Shown piece after piece: positions 1 through 13,434 of a DNA stretch of 64,000 nt. Location of the stretch: contig CAWBYP010000002.1 of assembly GCA_963793005.1 (NCBI GenBank), positions 1,178,001-1,242,000 on the forward strand. The letters are read 5' to 3'. The notes beneath the pieces are model-generated. The model worked only from the letters and a program-made list of their open reading frames with translations. It had not been told where the DNA came from and did no database searches. This stretch comes from RPQJ01 sp963793005. Its GTDB lineage: Bacteria; Pseudomonadota; Gammaproteobacteria; Steroidobacterales; Steroidobacteraceae. The position numbers and the translations under genes are program-made. Positions within the stretch are counted from its first letter, which is position 1; the number at the start of each line of letters is the position of its first letter.

Positions 1-924
1 CGGCTCGAGCCAGTCAAGGACGACATGGAGGCGGCGATGGCCTCGCTCGCCGGTCCGCCATACCAGGCACGCAGGATTGGGTTCGCGTTGCCGGATTTCA
101 TCGATATCGTGCTGAACGCGGGCGACAGCCGGAACGCGCTCGGCGCCACCGTCGGACAGTCCCTACCCAACTGGGGGCCGGTTGCTGAATCCGGCGGGCG
201 CACCGTGGCGATGACCAACCTGTACACCGACCCGGACAGCGAGGCCGCGCTCGTCGAGCAGGCCCGCTCGCTGCTCTGCAAGTCCGCGGCCGAGCGCGTG
301 GATCCGGCCGTGCGCTTCATGACGCTCTCAACGGTGCTGCATGAGGCTGCACACAACCTCGGGCCCTCGCACGAGTACCGCGTGAACGGTTTGACAGACG
401 ACCAGGCGTTCGGCGGTCCGCTCGCTTCGACGCTGGAGGAACTCAAGGCGCAGACGGCGGCCCTGTATTTTTCCGACTGGCTCGCGGCGCGCGGCGTGCT
501 GAGCAAGGAAGACGCGCAGAGCGCGCACCTGCGCGACGTCCTGTGGTCGTTCGGTCATATCGCACAGGGCATGTTCGACGCCCGCGGCAAGCCGAAGCCA
601 TACTCGCAGCTGTCGGCGATCCAGATGGGCTACCTCAATCAGCGCGGCGTGCTCGAATGGAATGCCACCGAGAAGGCCGCCAACGACAAAGACACGGGTT
701 GCTTCGAGGTCGATCTCGCGAAGTGGCCGGCGGCCGTCGATGATCTTTCCCGCCTGGTATTCGGCATCAAGTCGCGCGGTGACCGCACGCTGGCCGAAAA
801 GACCCGCGACGAATGGGTGACAGACGGCACGGCGTGGGCGGGGTTGCGAGGCGTGATCCAGGAGCGCTGGCTCCGTGCGCCCAAGGCTTCATTCGTGTAC
901 GCGATCCAGTCCGCCGGGAGTTGA
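1..924 (+). CDS. M49-like zinc metallopeptidase, C-terminal part
   Basis: The reading frame is open to the left edge of the window, so the N-terminus lies outside it; the first ATG inside is at position 25. A zinc-binding HExxH motif is visible as HEAAHNLGPSHEY, followed about 30 residues later by EELKA. This layout (HExxH, then a glutamate in an EEL/EEx-K-A segment) resembles dipeptidyl-peptidase III and its bacterial relatives of family M49, although classical DPP III has the longer HExxGH form. No membrane segment is visible in the part present. It converges on the next gene with about 100 bp between stops. Family assignment is by motif only and the substrate is unknown. Confidence 0.6.
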   Translation, partial: RLEPVKDDMEAAMASLAGPPYQARRIGFALPDFIDIVLNAGDSRNALGATVGQSLPNWGPVAESGGRTVAMTNLYTDPDSEAALVEQARSLLCKSAAERVDPAVRFMTLSTVLHEAAHNLGPSHEYRVNGLTDDQAFGGPLASTLEELKAQTAALYFSDWLAARGVLSKEDAQSAHLRDVLWSFGHIAQGMFDARGKPKPYSQLSAIQMGYLNQRGVLEWNATEKAANDKDTGCFEVDLAKWPAAVDDLSRLVFGIKSRGDRTLAEKTRDEWVTDGTAWAGLRGVIQERWLRAPKASFVYAIQSAGS

Positions 925-1030
925 GCCGGGGAAATCAACGCCAGCGACAACACGACGCGGCTGGCCGGTCGGCAGGTACAGCGGCCGGTGCCACGACAGC
1001 GCGGACAACGGTGGTCTTGTCCGTGCTGGA

Positions 1031-3418
1031 TCAATCCACCTCGGAAGGGTGGGCTTGTTTGTACCTGAGAACGTAGTTCCAGCGGTTGCGCGTGGCCTCA
1101 GCGAAGTGCTTGTGCAGGATGCCCAGCTGGGTTTCCGTTCCGATGAAGTACTGAACCCTGTCTTCCTTCTGGTGCTGCAGGAGACCGCCCAGGTTCGGTT
1201 CCACGTCGACCATCATGTAGGCGTCCATGTCCGAGAATTCGAGGATGGGATGATCGTCGGTGTGGAGCGGCGCTCCCGCGACCAGGTCGTCGACGTCCCG
1301 CTCTCCCAGCAGCAGCATGCTGGCAACCTGGTACTCGTTGCCTACCCGTAGCGTCTGCAGATCCGCCTTCACCTTGTCCATCCTGCGCGCCAGTTCGTCC
1401 AGGTTGACCTCGGTCTTCGCCGGCGTTCCCACCGCGATGATGAAGTGCGTCGGGTAAGGGGTGAAATACCAGAGCGTCGTGTGGGGATAGACTTTCTTGA
1501 AGGTCGCGATGAGGATTCGCAGGTCCTCGAATGAAAGCCCCCCGAGAGGTAGCCAGGCCGCTGCGATCCCGTCGCTGGTCAGGGCATCCCGCATGATCTC
1601 GAAGTACTCGTACGTGTACAGGTAGGGGTTGCGCTTGTACTTCAGGTTCGTGACATCGGTGACGATTACGCTGAACTTCTTGTCCACGACATCGATGTAG
1701 TTGCGCGCGTCGTCCAGCACGATGTTCAGCCCCGGGTCTTCGTAGGAGCGGCGATTGACCCCGCTGAAGAATGGCGCCGCCTCCAGGATCTTTTCCTCGA
1801 TTTCCACCGCATCGACCGGGACGTCGTGCAGCAGCATGCTGCCCGAGGTCGTGCCGGTGCCGTAACCCACTGTCACGGCCGATTGCGGGTCGTCGACCAG
1901 CAGCAGCGGAAGATGGGCCAGCATCCTGGAGTCGGCGACCAGCACCGGGTCCGTCCCCGAGACGTTCTGGCCGTCGACGAATATGCCCCTGTACTTCGCG
2001 TTGCCGATGACGCTGACGGTGCCGGAGAAGCCCTCGGAGTAGTAGACGAGATCGAGGCCATTCACTTCCTTGTGGAAGGTCTTGCTGTCCGAGAAGACGA
2101 GCAGGTTCGCCAGCACGCCAACCAGCAGCAGGCCCACCCAGCGCATGCGGGAGAAATCGTGCGCCCGGATCGCGAGCACCAGCGCGATGAGCAGGCTGAG
2201 GTTTACCAGGATGAGCGTCGTATTCCACATCCCGGCAAATGGGATGAGCACGAACCCGGTCAGGAGGCTGCCCAGGACGCAACCAAGGGTATTGGCTACG
2301 AGGATCGCTCCGGACTTGGCCCCGATCCTGTGCACGTCATGGGCATAGATCCTGAGGCCCAGCGGGAACAGGATCCCCATGAAGATCGCGGGAACAAGTG
2401 ACAGTGAAAACGCGAGCAGCATGCTCGCGGCCAGGTGGTCAACGGGCAGCGACTCGTCCAGCAGGACGGTGAGTGCCTCGAATCGCCGCAACAGGAACAA
2501 CACCAGCGCCCCACTCAGCGCGGTGAGGATACACACACCTCGGAACAGGGCCTCCAGGCCTTGCCTGCGGTCTATCGTGCGCGACACCAGCCAGGCCCCG
2601 ATCGAGAATCCGAGCAGGAAGCCCGCCACGATCAGCGCGAACGCCTGCGAGGTGGACAGCCCGTAGGTCGAAAGTATCCGGACCCACAGGACCTCGTAGC
2701 TGAGGCTGATGAATCCGGTCAGGAACAGGACGTACAGCATGTACGAGTGGGGAGAGCTTTCCTCAGTCGACTCCGTCTGCGCGCGCGCCTCGGACTTGCC
2801 GGCACCGATGATGACCGCCACCAGCAGGTTGCCGGCAACGGCAACCATCAGGGTGGTCGGGACCCCGAGATACTTCACGAGCACGAAACCGGTCAGCAAC
2901 GCGCCGGCGAACGCACCCAGGGTGTTCAGATAGTAGATCCTGCTGAAGCCGGAGCCGAAGGTCGACGAGGCTGTCAGGAAGTACTTCGAGACCAGCGGCA
3001 TGGTGCCGCCGATGAGGAACACCGGCGGCAGGAGCACCGCGACCGACAGCAGCAGGCGGACGACCGACATACCGTACAGGCCGAGGTTGTTGTACGCAGA
3101 CTCGTACAGCAGGCGGTAGACAGGCAGGTAGTCGATGACCAGGTAGGACGCGACTGATGCAATCGCGATGCATACCTCTACGTACATGTAGATCCGCAAC
3201 GGATTCTTCGTGCGCTCCGACCACTTGCCGAAGAAGTAGCTCCCCAGTCCCAGCCCCAGCAGGAACACGGCCACGACCGTCGCCACGGCGAAACTGCTGA
3301 CGCCAAAGACGAGCCCCAGCAGCCGGACCCAGATCAACTGGTAGACCAGGGCTGAGAAGCCGGAAATCGTTATTGCGGCGTAGAACAGCCGCTTGTTCAA
3401 AGTCCATGCCATCGGCAC
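1031..3418 (-). CDS. Membrane-embedded spermidine-synthase-like protein (MFS/spermidine synthase fusion)
   Basis: This 795-residue protein has two parts. Roughly residues 1-440 form many hydrophobic segments with MFS-like glycine-rich stretches such as FLLGLGLGSYFFGKW. Roughly 480-700 form a Rossmann-type aminopropyltransferase fold with the SAM-site motif GYGTGTTSG, an acidic strand end VDAVEIEE, and VLDDARNYI. Where spermidine synthases usually carry D-x-x-D-P after the fourth strand, this protein has VTDVTN, so polyamine synthesis is not assured. Such fusions are common in environmental proteobacteria and are annotated as fused MFS/spermidine synthase; their true substrate is mostly unknown. 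It is transcribed alone, divergent from nothing and ahead of the rRNA operon terminator. Confidence 0.75.
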   Translation of the reverse strand: MPMAWTLNKRLFYAAITISGFSALVYQLIWVRLLGLVFGVSSFAVATVVAVFLLGLGLGSYFFGKWSERTKNPLRIYMYVEVCIAIASVASYLVIDYLPVYRLLYESAYNNLGLYGMSVVRLLLSVAVLLPPVFLIGGTMPLVSKYFLTASSTFGSGFSRIYYLNTLGAFAGALLTGFVLVKYLGVPTTLMVAVAGNLLVAVIIGAGKSEARAQTESTEESSPHSYMLYVLFLTGFISLSYEVLWVRILSTYGLSTSQAFALIVAGFLLGFSIGAWLVSRTIDRRQGLEALFRGVCILTALSGALVLFLLRRFEALTVLLDESLPVDHLAASMLLAFSLSLVPAIFMGILFPLGLRIYAHDVHRIGAKSGAILVANTLGCVLGSLLTGFVLIPFAGMWNTTLILVNLSLLIALVLAIRAHDFSRMRWVGLLLVGVLANLLVFSDSKTFHKEVNGLDLVYYSEGFSGTVSVIGNAKYRGIFVDGQNVSGTDPVLVADSRMLAHLPLLLVDDPQSAVTVGYGTGTTSGSMLLHDVPVDAVEIEEKILEAAPFFSGVNRRSYEDPGLNIVLDDARNYIDVVDKKFSVIVTDVTNLKYKRNPYLYTYEYFEIMRDALTSDGIAAAWLPLGGLSFEDLRILIATFKKVYPHTTLWYFTPYPTHFIIAVGTPAKTEVNLDELARRMDKVKADLQTLRVGNEYQVASMLLLGERDVDDLVAGAPLHTDDHPILEFSDMDAYMMVDVEPNLGGLLQHQKEDRVQYFIGTETQLGILHKHFAEATRNRWNYVLRYKQAHPSEVD

Positions 3419-3635
3419 TTACCCCGCTCTCCAAGTTGAACTGCGGCCGCACGACGCCGTGCCGTAACGCACGACGGCAACTGGTCCATCGCAGACAGGG
3501 ATTGGCCCGAGGCCCGGCCAAGCCAGGTGGCGCCCTGGGCATCACCACGATACGGGTGGGAAATTGCTATGAATCCAGGAAATATTCAATCCGAGGCTAC
3601 CGCAGCGCTGGTGTCGAGGCTAGTTGCGGCGCGCC

Positions 3636-3674
3636 AAAAAAAGAAACCCCCGGCGGATTTCTCCGTCGGGGGTT
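3636..3674 (-). terminator. Rho-independent terminator of the rRNA operon
   Basis: On the minus strand an 8-bp GC-rich stem (AACCCCCG with CGGGGGTT, extended by partly matched bases) is followed by a run of T interrupted once by C. It lies just 3' of the 5S gene, where an rRNA operon should end. Confidence 0.85.
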
Positions 3675-3686
3675 CCGGACTTAAGA

Positions 3687-3803
3687 GCCTGGCAGTGACC
3701 TACTCTTGCATGACCAAAGGTCACACTACCATCGGCGCTGAGCGTTTTCACTTCCGAGTTCGGAAAGGGATCGGGTGGTTCCCGCTCGCTATTGCCGCCA
3801 GGC
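3687..3803 (-). rRNA. rrf: 5S ribosomal RNA
   Basis: About 117 nt. The ends pair as GCCTGGC with GCCAGGC, as in gammaproteobacterial 5S. The interior holds the conserved run CCCGATCCCTTTCCGAACTC and the segment GTAGTGTGACC. It is the last gene of the operon, about 130 bp after 23S and 12 bp before the terminator. Confidence 0.95.
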
Positions 3804-3931
3804 AAACTGGCTCACGCACGCGCTTTCGCGTGGCGATGAATTCGAATCGGGTATGACAAGCGTGTCGCAACGAGCGATACAGCTGACGACTACACCATCG
3901 GCGGGAAAATCCCAGGCCGATTGGGTGTTAT

Positions 3932-6832
<2,901 letters not shown>

Positions 6833-6962
6833 ATATAACCCCAATAGGTCTGGGGTCGATGGACCAAATAATTCTCGTCAGCTGATATCTCTCACGAATG
6901 CGACACGCTTTCGATTATCAAGTTGAAAAAACTTGATCCTCGGCGTCATACCCAATTCATAT

Positions 6963-6974
6963 TGTTAAAGAGCA
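6963..6974 (-). promoter_or_regulatory. boxA antitermination element upstream of 23S
   Basis: The minus strand reads TGCTCTTTAACA, the canonical NusB/NusE boxA, in the spacer between tRNA-Ala and 23S. This is its usual place in gammaproteobacterial rrn operons. Confidence 0.85.
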
Positions 6975-7065
6975 ACGCACGGAGAAACTCCGCTGCGTGA
7001 GACCACGCATGCACCGCTTTCGCGGCGGCACATGAGTGGTATCGCGCACCTGGCGACACTGGATG

Positions 7066-7141
7066 TGGTGGAGCCAGCCGGGATCGAACCGGCGACCTCC
7101 TGCATGCAAAGCAGGCGCTCTCCCAGCTGAGCTATGGCCCC
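7066..7141 (-). tRNA. tRNA-Ala (anticodon TGC)
   Basis: 76 nt with encoded CCA. The acceptor begins GGGGCCA, the D arm is AGCTCAGCTGGGAGAGC, the anticodon loop TTTGCAT sits on a CCTGC/GCAGG stem, and the T arm contains GGTTCGATCC. It is the second tRNA of the 16S-23S spacer. Confidence 0.97.
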
Positions 7142-7161
7142 AGCTCAGATCCACCGGGAAA

Positions 7162-7238
7162 TGGTGGGTCTGGGAAGATTCGAACTTCCGGCCTCGCCCT
7201 TATCAGGGGCGCGCTCTGACCAACTGAGCTACAGACCC
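7162..7238 (-). tRNA. tRNA-Ile (anticodon GAT)
   Basis: 77 nt with encoded CCA. The acceptor starts GGGTCTG, the D arm is AGCTCAGTTGGTCAGAGC, the anticodon loop CTGATAA sits on a CGCCC/GGGCG stem, and the T arm contains AGTTCGAATCT. It lies about 100 bp after 16S and 20 bp before tRNA-Ala, the common Ile-Ala spacer order. Confidence 0.97.
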
Positions 7239-7338
7239 GGGGTTCGAAGGCGGCCCCGCACTAGCATCCAGCATCACGGGCATCTAAACAGGTAACTTGA
7301 GTGGGAACTCGCGCAAGACGTTTCTCACGCTGTCTTTT

Positions 7339-8874
<1,536 letters not shown>

Positions 8875-9006
8875 AAGTCTTGCGACTTTTGGTTCGGAGA
8901 GAATCCCAACTAGTTTTCAGTATTAACTGGCTAATTGGTACTCGGTCCGTGTTTGCGTTTGCAAACGACCGACGCGAGTCCCCACACAAATTACCTGTTT
9001 CGATTT

Positions 9007-9016
9007 TTAAAGAGCA
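9007..9016 (-). promoter_or_regulatory. boxA in the rRNA leader
   Basis: The minus strand reads TGCTCTTTAA about 130 nt before the 16S 5' end and about 140 nt after the predicted promoter. This is the normal leader position for the antitermination signal. Confidence 0.8.
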
Positions 9017-9154
9017 GCCCCGGGCTTTTGCCGAGGCAGACCGCGAATTATGCGGCATTCTGCAGCTCTGTCAACAGCATCTGGCAGATATTTCTGCCGG
9101 GACGCTGTCCTACACGACCACCGGAAGACCGGGGGTCACTGCGGAAGGGCGCGC

Positions 9155-9182
9155 AGTATAGCGACGCATTGCGGCGCGTCAA
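9155..9182 (-). promoter_or_regulatory. rRNA operon promoter (sigma-70)
   Basis: On the minus strand TTGACG (-35) and TATACT (-10) are separated by 16 bp. The -10 is followed by the GC-only run GCGCGCCC, the discriminator type that makes rRNA promoters sensitive to ppGpp and initiating NTP. The start would fall about 270 bp before 16S. No other good -35/-10 pair stands out in this leader. Confidence 0.75.
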
Positions 9183-9233
9183 CAGGCGCGTGAAAACGGT
9201 GTTTTTCCGGCAAAACTTGACAACCGGAAAACA

Positions 9234-9360
9234 GGGAAAACAGGTGCCGGTGTTACGGGGAAAACAGGTGCCGGTGTTACGGTTCCGGTTGCGTGTTTGC
9301 AGGGGCAGCAAGGGCACGATTTCGTGCTGGAGCGCAACCGAAACCGTAACACCGGCACCT
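9234..9360. repeat. Tandem copies plus long inverted repeat between tyrS and the rRNA promoter
   Basis: A 23-bp unit beginning GGGAAAACAGGTGCCGG occurs twice head to tail (9234-9256 and 9258-9280). The second copy forms the left arm of an inverted repeat: 9266-9293 matches the reverse complement of 9333-9360 at 27 of 28 bases. The 39-nt spacer holds a small hairpin of its own, GCACGA-TT-TCGTGC (9314-9327). The structure lies just after the tyrS stop and could act as a terminator, but its length and the duplicated unit look more like a REP- or MITE-type element. No coding potential is seen. Confidence 0.8.
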
Positions 9361-9380
9361 CCCCGGCACCTCCCCTCCCC

Positions 9381-10586
9381 CTAGCCCGCGACGATGGTGA
9401 CGCGTGCGACCCGGCGCTTGCCGACCTGCATGACGTGCACCGCACCGGCTGCGAAGCGCAGCGAGCCGTCTTCCACGCGCTCGCCATCGACTTTCACTGC
9501 GCCCTGCTTCAGCTGGCGGAAGGCGTCACTGGTGCTCGGTACCAGTCCCGCGGCCTTCAGGGCGTGCGCGATCCCGATGCCGTCGGCGTCTGTCGTAAGC
9601 TTTACCTCGGCCACGTCCTCCGGCAGCGAGCCCTGCTGGAACCTGGCGATGAACGCGTCCCGGGCGCGCGCGCCGCTGCCTGTCTCGTGAAAGCGATCGA
9701 CGATCTCCATCCCGAGCTCGAACTTCACGTCACGGGGATTGCGGCCTTCGGCCACCCCCACCTTCAGCCGCTCGATGTCGGCCGTCGCCCGGAACGAGAG
9801 CAGGTCGAAGTAGCGCCACATGAGGTCGTCGGACACCGACATCAGCTTGCCGAACATCTCGTCGGGCGCCTCGGCGATGCCGATGTAGTTGCCCAGCGAC
9901 TTCGACATCTTGTTGACGCCGTCGAGGCCCTCCAGCAGCGGCATAGTCATCACGACCTGCGGCGGCTGGCCATAGGACTCCTGCAGCTGTCGCCCGACCA
10001 GCAGGTTGAATTTCTGGTCGGTGCCGCCGAGTTCCACGTCCGACCGCAGCGCAACGGAGTCGTAGCCCTGCACCAGCGGATAGAGGAACTCGTGGATCGC
10101 GATCGGCTGCCCGGAGCGGTATCGCTTGGAGAAGTCGTCGCGCTCGAGCATGCGCGCGACCGTGTGGCGCGCGGCCAGCTGGATCATGCCCGCTGCGCCC
10201 ATCGTCTCCATCCAGCGCGAGTTGAAATCGATGCGCGTGAGCTTCGGATCAAGGATCTTGAAGATCTGCGCCTCGTAGGTCAGCGCGTTTGCACGCACGT
10301 CCTCGGGCGTAAGCGCCGGGCGCGTCGCGTTGCGGCCAGTCGGGTCTCCGATCAGCCCGGTGAAGTCACCGATCAGGAACGTGACGTCGTGGCCGAGGCG
10401 CTGGAACATCGCCATCTTGTTGATCAACACCGTGTGCCCGAGGTGCAGGTCCGGCGCCGTGGGGTCGAATCCCGCCTTGATGCGCAGCGGCCGACCGAGG
10501 CCGAGTTTCTTCTCGAGGTCGGATTCCAGCAGGATTTCCGCGGCTCCGCGGCGCAGTTCCGCAAGTTGTTCCTGTACGGGCAGCAT
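9381..10586 (-). CDS. tyrS: Tyrosyl-tRNA synthetase
   Basis: This class I aminoacyl-tRNA synthetase charges tRNA-Tyr in the cytoplasm. The 401-residue length fits the family. The HIGH signature is present as HLGH (residues 48-51, in PDLHLGHTV) and the KMSKS loop as KMSKSLGN (about residue 226). The last 60 or so residues form an S4-like RNA-binding domain (AVKVDGERVEDGS). The PDLHLGH form is typical of the TyrZ-type branch rather than the E. coli TyrS branch. It is divergent from the M23 peptidase gene. An ATG start follows an AT-rich stretch, TGATTTATAG. Confidence 0.95.
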   Translation of the reverse strand: MLPVQEQLAELRRGAAEILLESDLEKKLGLGRPLRIKAGFDPTAPDLHLGHTVLINKMAMFQRLGHDVTFLIGDFTGLIGDPTGRNATRPALTPEDVRANALTYEAQIFKILDPKLTRIDFNSRWMETMGAAGMIQLAARHTVARMLERDDFSKRYRSGQPIAIHEFLYPLVQGYDSVALRSDVELGGTDQKFNLLVGRQLQESYGQPPQVVMTMPLLEGLDGVNKMSKSLGNYIGIAEAPDEMFGKLMSVSDDLMWRYFDLLSFRATADIERLKVGVAEGRNPRDVKFELGMEIVDRFHETGSGARARDAFIARFQQGSLPEDVAEVKLTTDADGIGIAHALKAAGLVPSTSDAFRQLKQGAVKVDGERVEDGSLRFAAGAVHVMQVGKRRVARVTIVAG

Positions 10587-10795
10587 CGGCTATAAATCAC
10601 TCAAGCGTGGGACGGCCGGCGGACTGTAGGGGGTTCGCACCGGGCAGGCAATCGGCGGGCGGTCAGGAGATTGCCGTCACATTCCTGAAAAGTATCTCGC
10701 AACCGGCTGTTCCGGCTCGAAAAAAAAGTGCTCCGGCGGTTGACTGGTGGCGCCTGCGCAACTAACTTATCGCATCCATTGAGCGGGGGCCGACT

Positions 10796-12127
10796 TTGCA
10801 ATCGATCGACTTCTCCGACCGCGGCCCCGACTCTTCGACCGCAGCGTCCGCTGGCCGTCGAATGTGGCTTGCCGCCGGCATGAGCCTTCCCGTGCTGGCC
10901 GCGGCCATTGCCCTGGTACTGATGCGAACACCGGCTTCGGACGCACCGGCCCCGGTGGACCTGACGCCGCTCGCGGTCGCCACTACGGCAGCGGCGCCCG
11001 AAGCGATCGACGAAGGCCCCGACAGCGTGGAAATCACCGTCCAGCCGGACGACACGCTCGACCAGATCTTCCGCTCCATCGGCATCGACATCGGTACGCT
11101 GGCGTCGCTGCGGACACGACCCGAGGTGCGCAAGGCACTCGACATACTGCGTCCCGGCGACATCATCACGCTCACCTACGCAGATGGCGTGCTGCAGTCG
11201 CTCAACCGGCAGATCAGCGACACGCTCACGCTGAAAGTCTCCAGGGCCGGCGACGACTACGCGGTCAACTACATCGAGAACCCGCTCGAGACCGCGGTCG
11301 TCAGTCACCACGCGCGCATCGAATCATCGCTGTTCGAAGCCGGCCAGCAGGCCGGCATCTCGTCGCGCACGATCATGACGCTGGCGAACCAGATCTTCGG
11401 CTTCGACATCGACTTCGCGCTCGACATCCGCGAGGGCGACGAATTCAGCGTGCTCTACGAACAGCAGTTCCAGGACGGCCGCTTCGTCAGCGACGGCCAG
11501 GTGCTCGCCGCCGAGTTCGTGAACAGGGGCAAGACACACCGGGCGGTGTGGTTCGAGTCGAAGGACGGCGAAGTGAAGGGGTACTACACGCCGGAGGGAC
11601 GCGGCATGCGCAAGGCATTCCTGCGTGCGCCGCTCGACTTCACGCGCATAAGTTCCAGGTTCAACAGCGCCCGCAAGCACCCGGTCCTCGGGGTCGTGCG
11701 CGCCCACAAGGGCACCGACTACGCCGCACCGACCGGCACGCCAATCTGGGCGGCGGGCAATGGCCGCGTCATTTACGCCGGCCGCAAGGGTGGCTACGGC
11801 AACGTCGTGATCATCGATCACGGCAAGGGCATCTCGACCGTGTACGGCCACATGTCGCGCTTTGGTCGTTCGCTGCGTGTCGGGCGCACCGTCAACCAGG
11901 GCGACACCATCGGCTACGTCGGCATGACCGGACTGGCGACCGGCCCGCACCTGCATTACGAGTACCGCGTGAAGGGCGTGCAGAAGAATCCTGCATCGCT
12001 GCCGATGCCGACCACGGAGATCCCGTCGGTATACATGGCGGAGTTCCGATCGCAGGCGGAAGTCGCCCTCGCCAGGCTCGACATCGCCGACCAGGACGTG
12101 CCCGACCAGCGGTTCGCGCAACGCTGA
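10796..12127 (+). CDS. M23-family murein endopeptidase (MepM/OapA-like)
   Basis: Predicted periplasmic, membrane-anchored peptidase acting on peptidoglycan cross-links. An N-terminal hydrophobic anchor (about residues 24-42) is followed by an OapA/LysM-like region (residues about 75-150, VQPDDTLDQIFRSIGI). The C-terminal M23 LytM domain has HKGTDYAAP (zinc ligands His and Asp, about residue 304) and HLHYEY (about 385). The open frame begins with TTG; an ATG at 10862 (residue 23) is an alternative just before the anchor. Placement divergent from tyrS is common in gammaproteobacteria, where this gene usually neighbours anmK and erpA; anmK is absent here. Confidence 0.9.
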   Translation: MQSIDFSDRGPDSSTAASAGRRMWLAAGMSLPVLAAAIALVLMRTPASDAPAPVDLTPLAVATTAAAPEAIDEGPDSVEITVQPDDTLDQIFRSIGIDIGTLASLRTRPEVRKALDILRPGDIITLTYADGVLQSLNRQISDTLTLKVSRAGDDYAVNYIENPLETAVVSHHARIESSLFEAGQQAGISSRTIMTLANQIFGFDIDFALDIREGDEFSVLYEQQFQDGRFVSDGQVLAAEFVNRGKTHRAVWFESKDGEVKGYYTPEGRGMRKAFLRAPLDFTRISSRFNSARKHPVLGVVRAHKGTDYAAPTGTPIWAAGNGRVIYAGRKGGYGNVVIIDHGKGISTVYGHMSRFGRSLRVGRTVNQGDTIGYVGMTGLATGPHLHYEYRVKGVQKNPASLPMPTTEIPSVYMAEFRSQAEVALARLDIADQDVPDQRFAQR

Positions 12128-12188
12128 TCCGGAATCCCCGCGGGGGCGCCCATCGCGCCCCGACCGTGAACCCCTTGTCAGGCCGCTG

Positions 12189-12554
12189 TCAGGCCGAGAA
12201 CGACGACCCGCAGCCGCAGGTGGTGGTCGCGTTCGGGTTGCGGATTACGAACTGCGCGCCCTCGAGATCTTCCTTGTAGTCGATTTCTGCGCCGGAGAGG
12301 TACTGGAAACTCATCGGATCGATCAGCAGCTTGACGCCCTGGTTCTCGACGCAGGTGTCGCCCTCTTCCTCTTTCTCGTCGAAGGTGAAGCCGTACTGGA
12401 AACCGGAGCAACCGCCCCCGGACACGAAGACCCGCAGCTTCAGGTTGGGATTGCCTTCCTCGCGGATCAGCTCGCTCACCTTGACGGCCGCCGAGTCCGT
12501 GAAGACCAGCAGCGGCTCGGCCGCGACATCGATGGACTCCTGTATCTCACTCAT
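12189..12554 (-). CDS. erpA: Iron-sulfur cluster insertion protein ErpA
   Basis: A-type carrier that delivers [4Fe-4S] clusters to apoproteins. All three cluster-binding cysteines are present: GGGCSGFQYGF and the terminal CGCGSSF pair. The ATG at 12554 (MSEIQESID) gives about 121 residues, near the family length of 114-116. The frame stays open upstream to an ATG at 12608, which would add 18 residues with no family counterpart. It converges with the M23 peptidase gene and follows the DUF6776 gene by 67 bp on the same strand. Confidence 0.92.
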   Translation of the reverse strand: MSEIQESIDVAAEPLLVFTDSAAVKVSELIREEGNPNLKLRVFVSGGGCSGFQYGFTFDEKEEEGDTCVENQGVKLLIDPMSFQYLSGAEIDYKEDLEGAQFVIRNPNATTTCGCGSSFSA

Positions 12555-12621
12555 GTTCAGCTGTACTCCGGGCGCTTCGTCTGGTTGCGCGGACTCGGAT
12601 TCTATCACCCCCGGCAGCCAC

Positions 12622-13434
12622 TCACCGGGAGCTGCCGCGGGGCGGGTCCGACGGCGGGACCTCCTCGGCGCTGGCCAGATTGGTCACTTTCCATGGGAAC
12701 GACTGCCTCAGGGGTGAGGAGAGGCGCTTGGACTGCACACTCACCTCGACCTCGAACGGCTGGAAATCGTCGGGCAGCGTTACCGCCTTCTGGATGGTCT
12801 GGAAATAGCGGAATGAGAACGGCAACTGCGCGTCCGTTCGCCCGAGCAGCTGCCCGATGGAATACTTCGCGGGACGGGCGCCCTCCATCCCCTGGATGAC
12901 GACCTGCACCAGGCCAGACACACTGCTGTCCTGGCGCATCGCCTGGATTAGCGTTACTTCAATCACGAACTCGTGCTGCTGGGTGCCGGGCCGCACTGCA
13001 AAACGCTGGATGCGCAGGCCCTGCACGCCGTCGGCCGGTGACACGATGCTGCGATAGAACGCCAGGTCGTCGCCCTGCCGGGCGAGCCTCGACTGCAGGT
13101 CCACGAGCGTGCCCTCGACCTGGCCATAGGCCTCGCGGTCAAGACGCCGTGCCATCTCGAGTTCGGCGACCTGGGCATTGAGCCTGGAAATCTCCGACTC
13201 CAGCCGGGTGGCCTCGGACTCCAGGACGCGCCGCTCGCGCGCGCTGGTGGCCGCGTCATGACCCGCCCGCAGTTGACCCTGGCGATGACCCAGCCAGAAC
13301 GATCCCGCCATGACCACGATGACCGCCAGTGCCGCGGCGATCCAGGGCAGGCGCGAATTCCACCGTCTATTCCAGCGAGTATTCCAGCGTGGACCCGTCG
13401 ATGGCGCGGGCTCGCCGGGCGGCTCGGCCGCCAC
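12622..13434 (-). CDS. DUF6776-type inner-membrane coiled-coil protein
   Basis: 270 residues. A Trp- and Arg-rich cytoplasmic start is followed by one membrane segment (about residues 29-49, PWIAAALAVIVVMAGSFWLG), a coiled coil (about 65-125) and a periplasmic domain with the pattern ISPADGVQGLRIQRF-like, typical of DUF6776 proteins near erpA in gammaproteobacteria. The GTG start overlaps the TAG stop of rppH, implying coupled translation. Function is unknown; a cell-envelope role is only suggested by topology. Confidence 0.75.
   Translation of the reverse strand: MAAEPPGEPAPSTGPRWNTRWNRRWNSRLPWIAAALAVIVVMAGSFWLGHRQGQLRAGHDAATSARERRVLESEATRLESEISRLNAQVAELEMARRLDREAYGQVEGTLVDLQSRLARQGDDLAFYRSIVSPADGVQGLRIQRFAVRPGTQQHEFVIEVTLIQAMRQDSSVSGLVQVVIQGMEGARPAKYSIGQLLGRTDAQLPFSFRYFQTIQKAVTLPDDFQPFEVEVSVQSKRLSSPLRQSFPWKVTNLASAEEVPPSDPPRGSSR

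Noticed and set aside
9234..9280. Start of a CRISPR array (two 23-bp direct repeats)
   Set aside because: The copies are adjacent with no spacer, there are only two, and one is part of a long inverted repeat. No cas gene is in the window.
9297..10595. A 432-codon frame opposite tyrS
   Set aside because: The minus-strand frame has full tyrosyl-tRNA synthetase motifs. The plus-strand frame is a GC-rich shadow with low-complexity Arg/Val/His composition.
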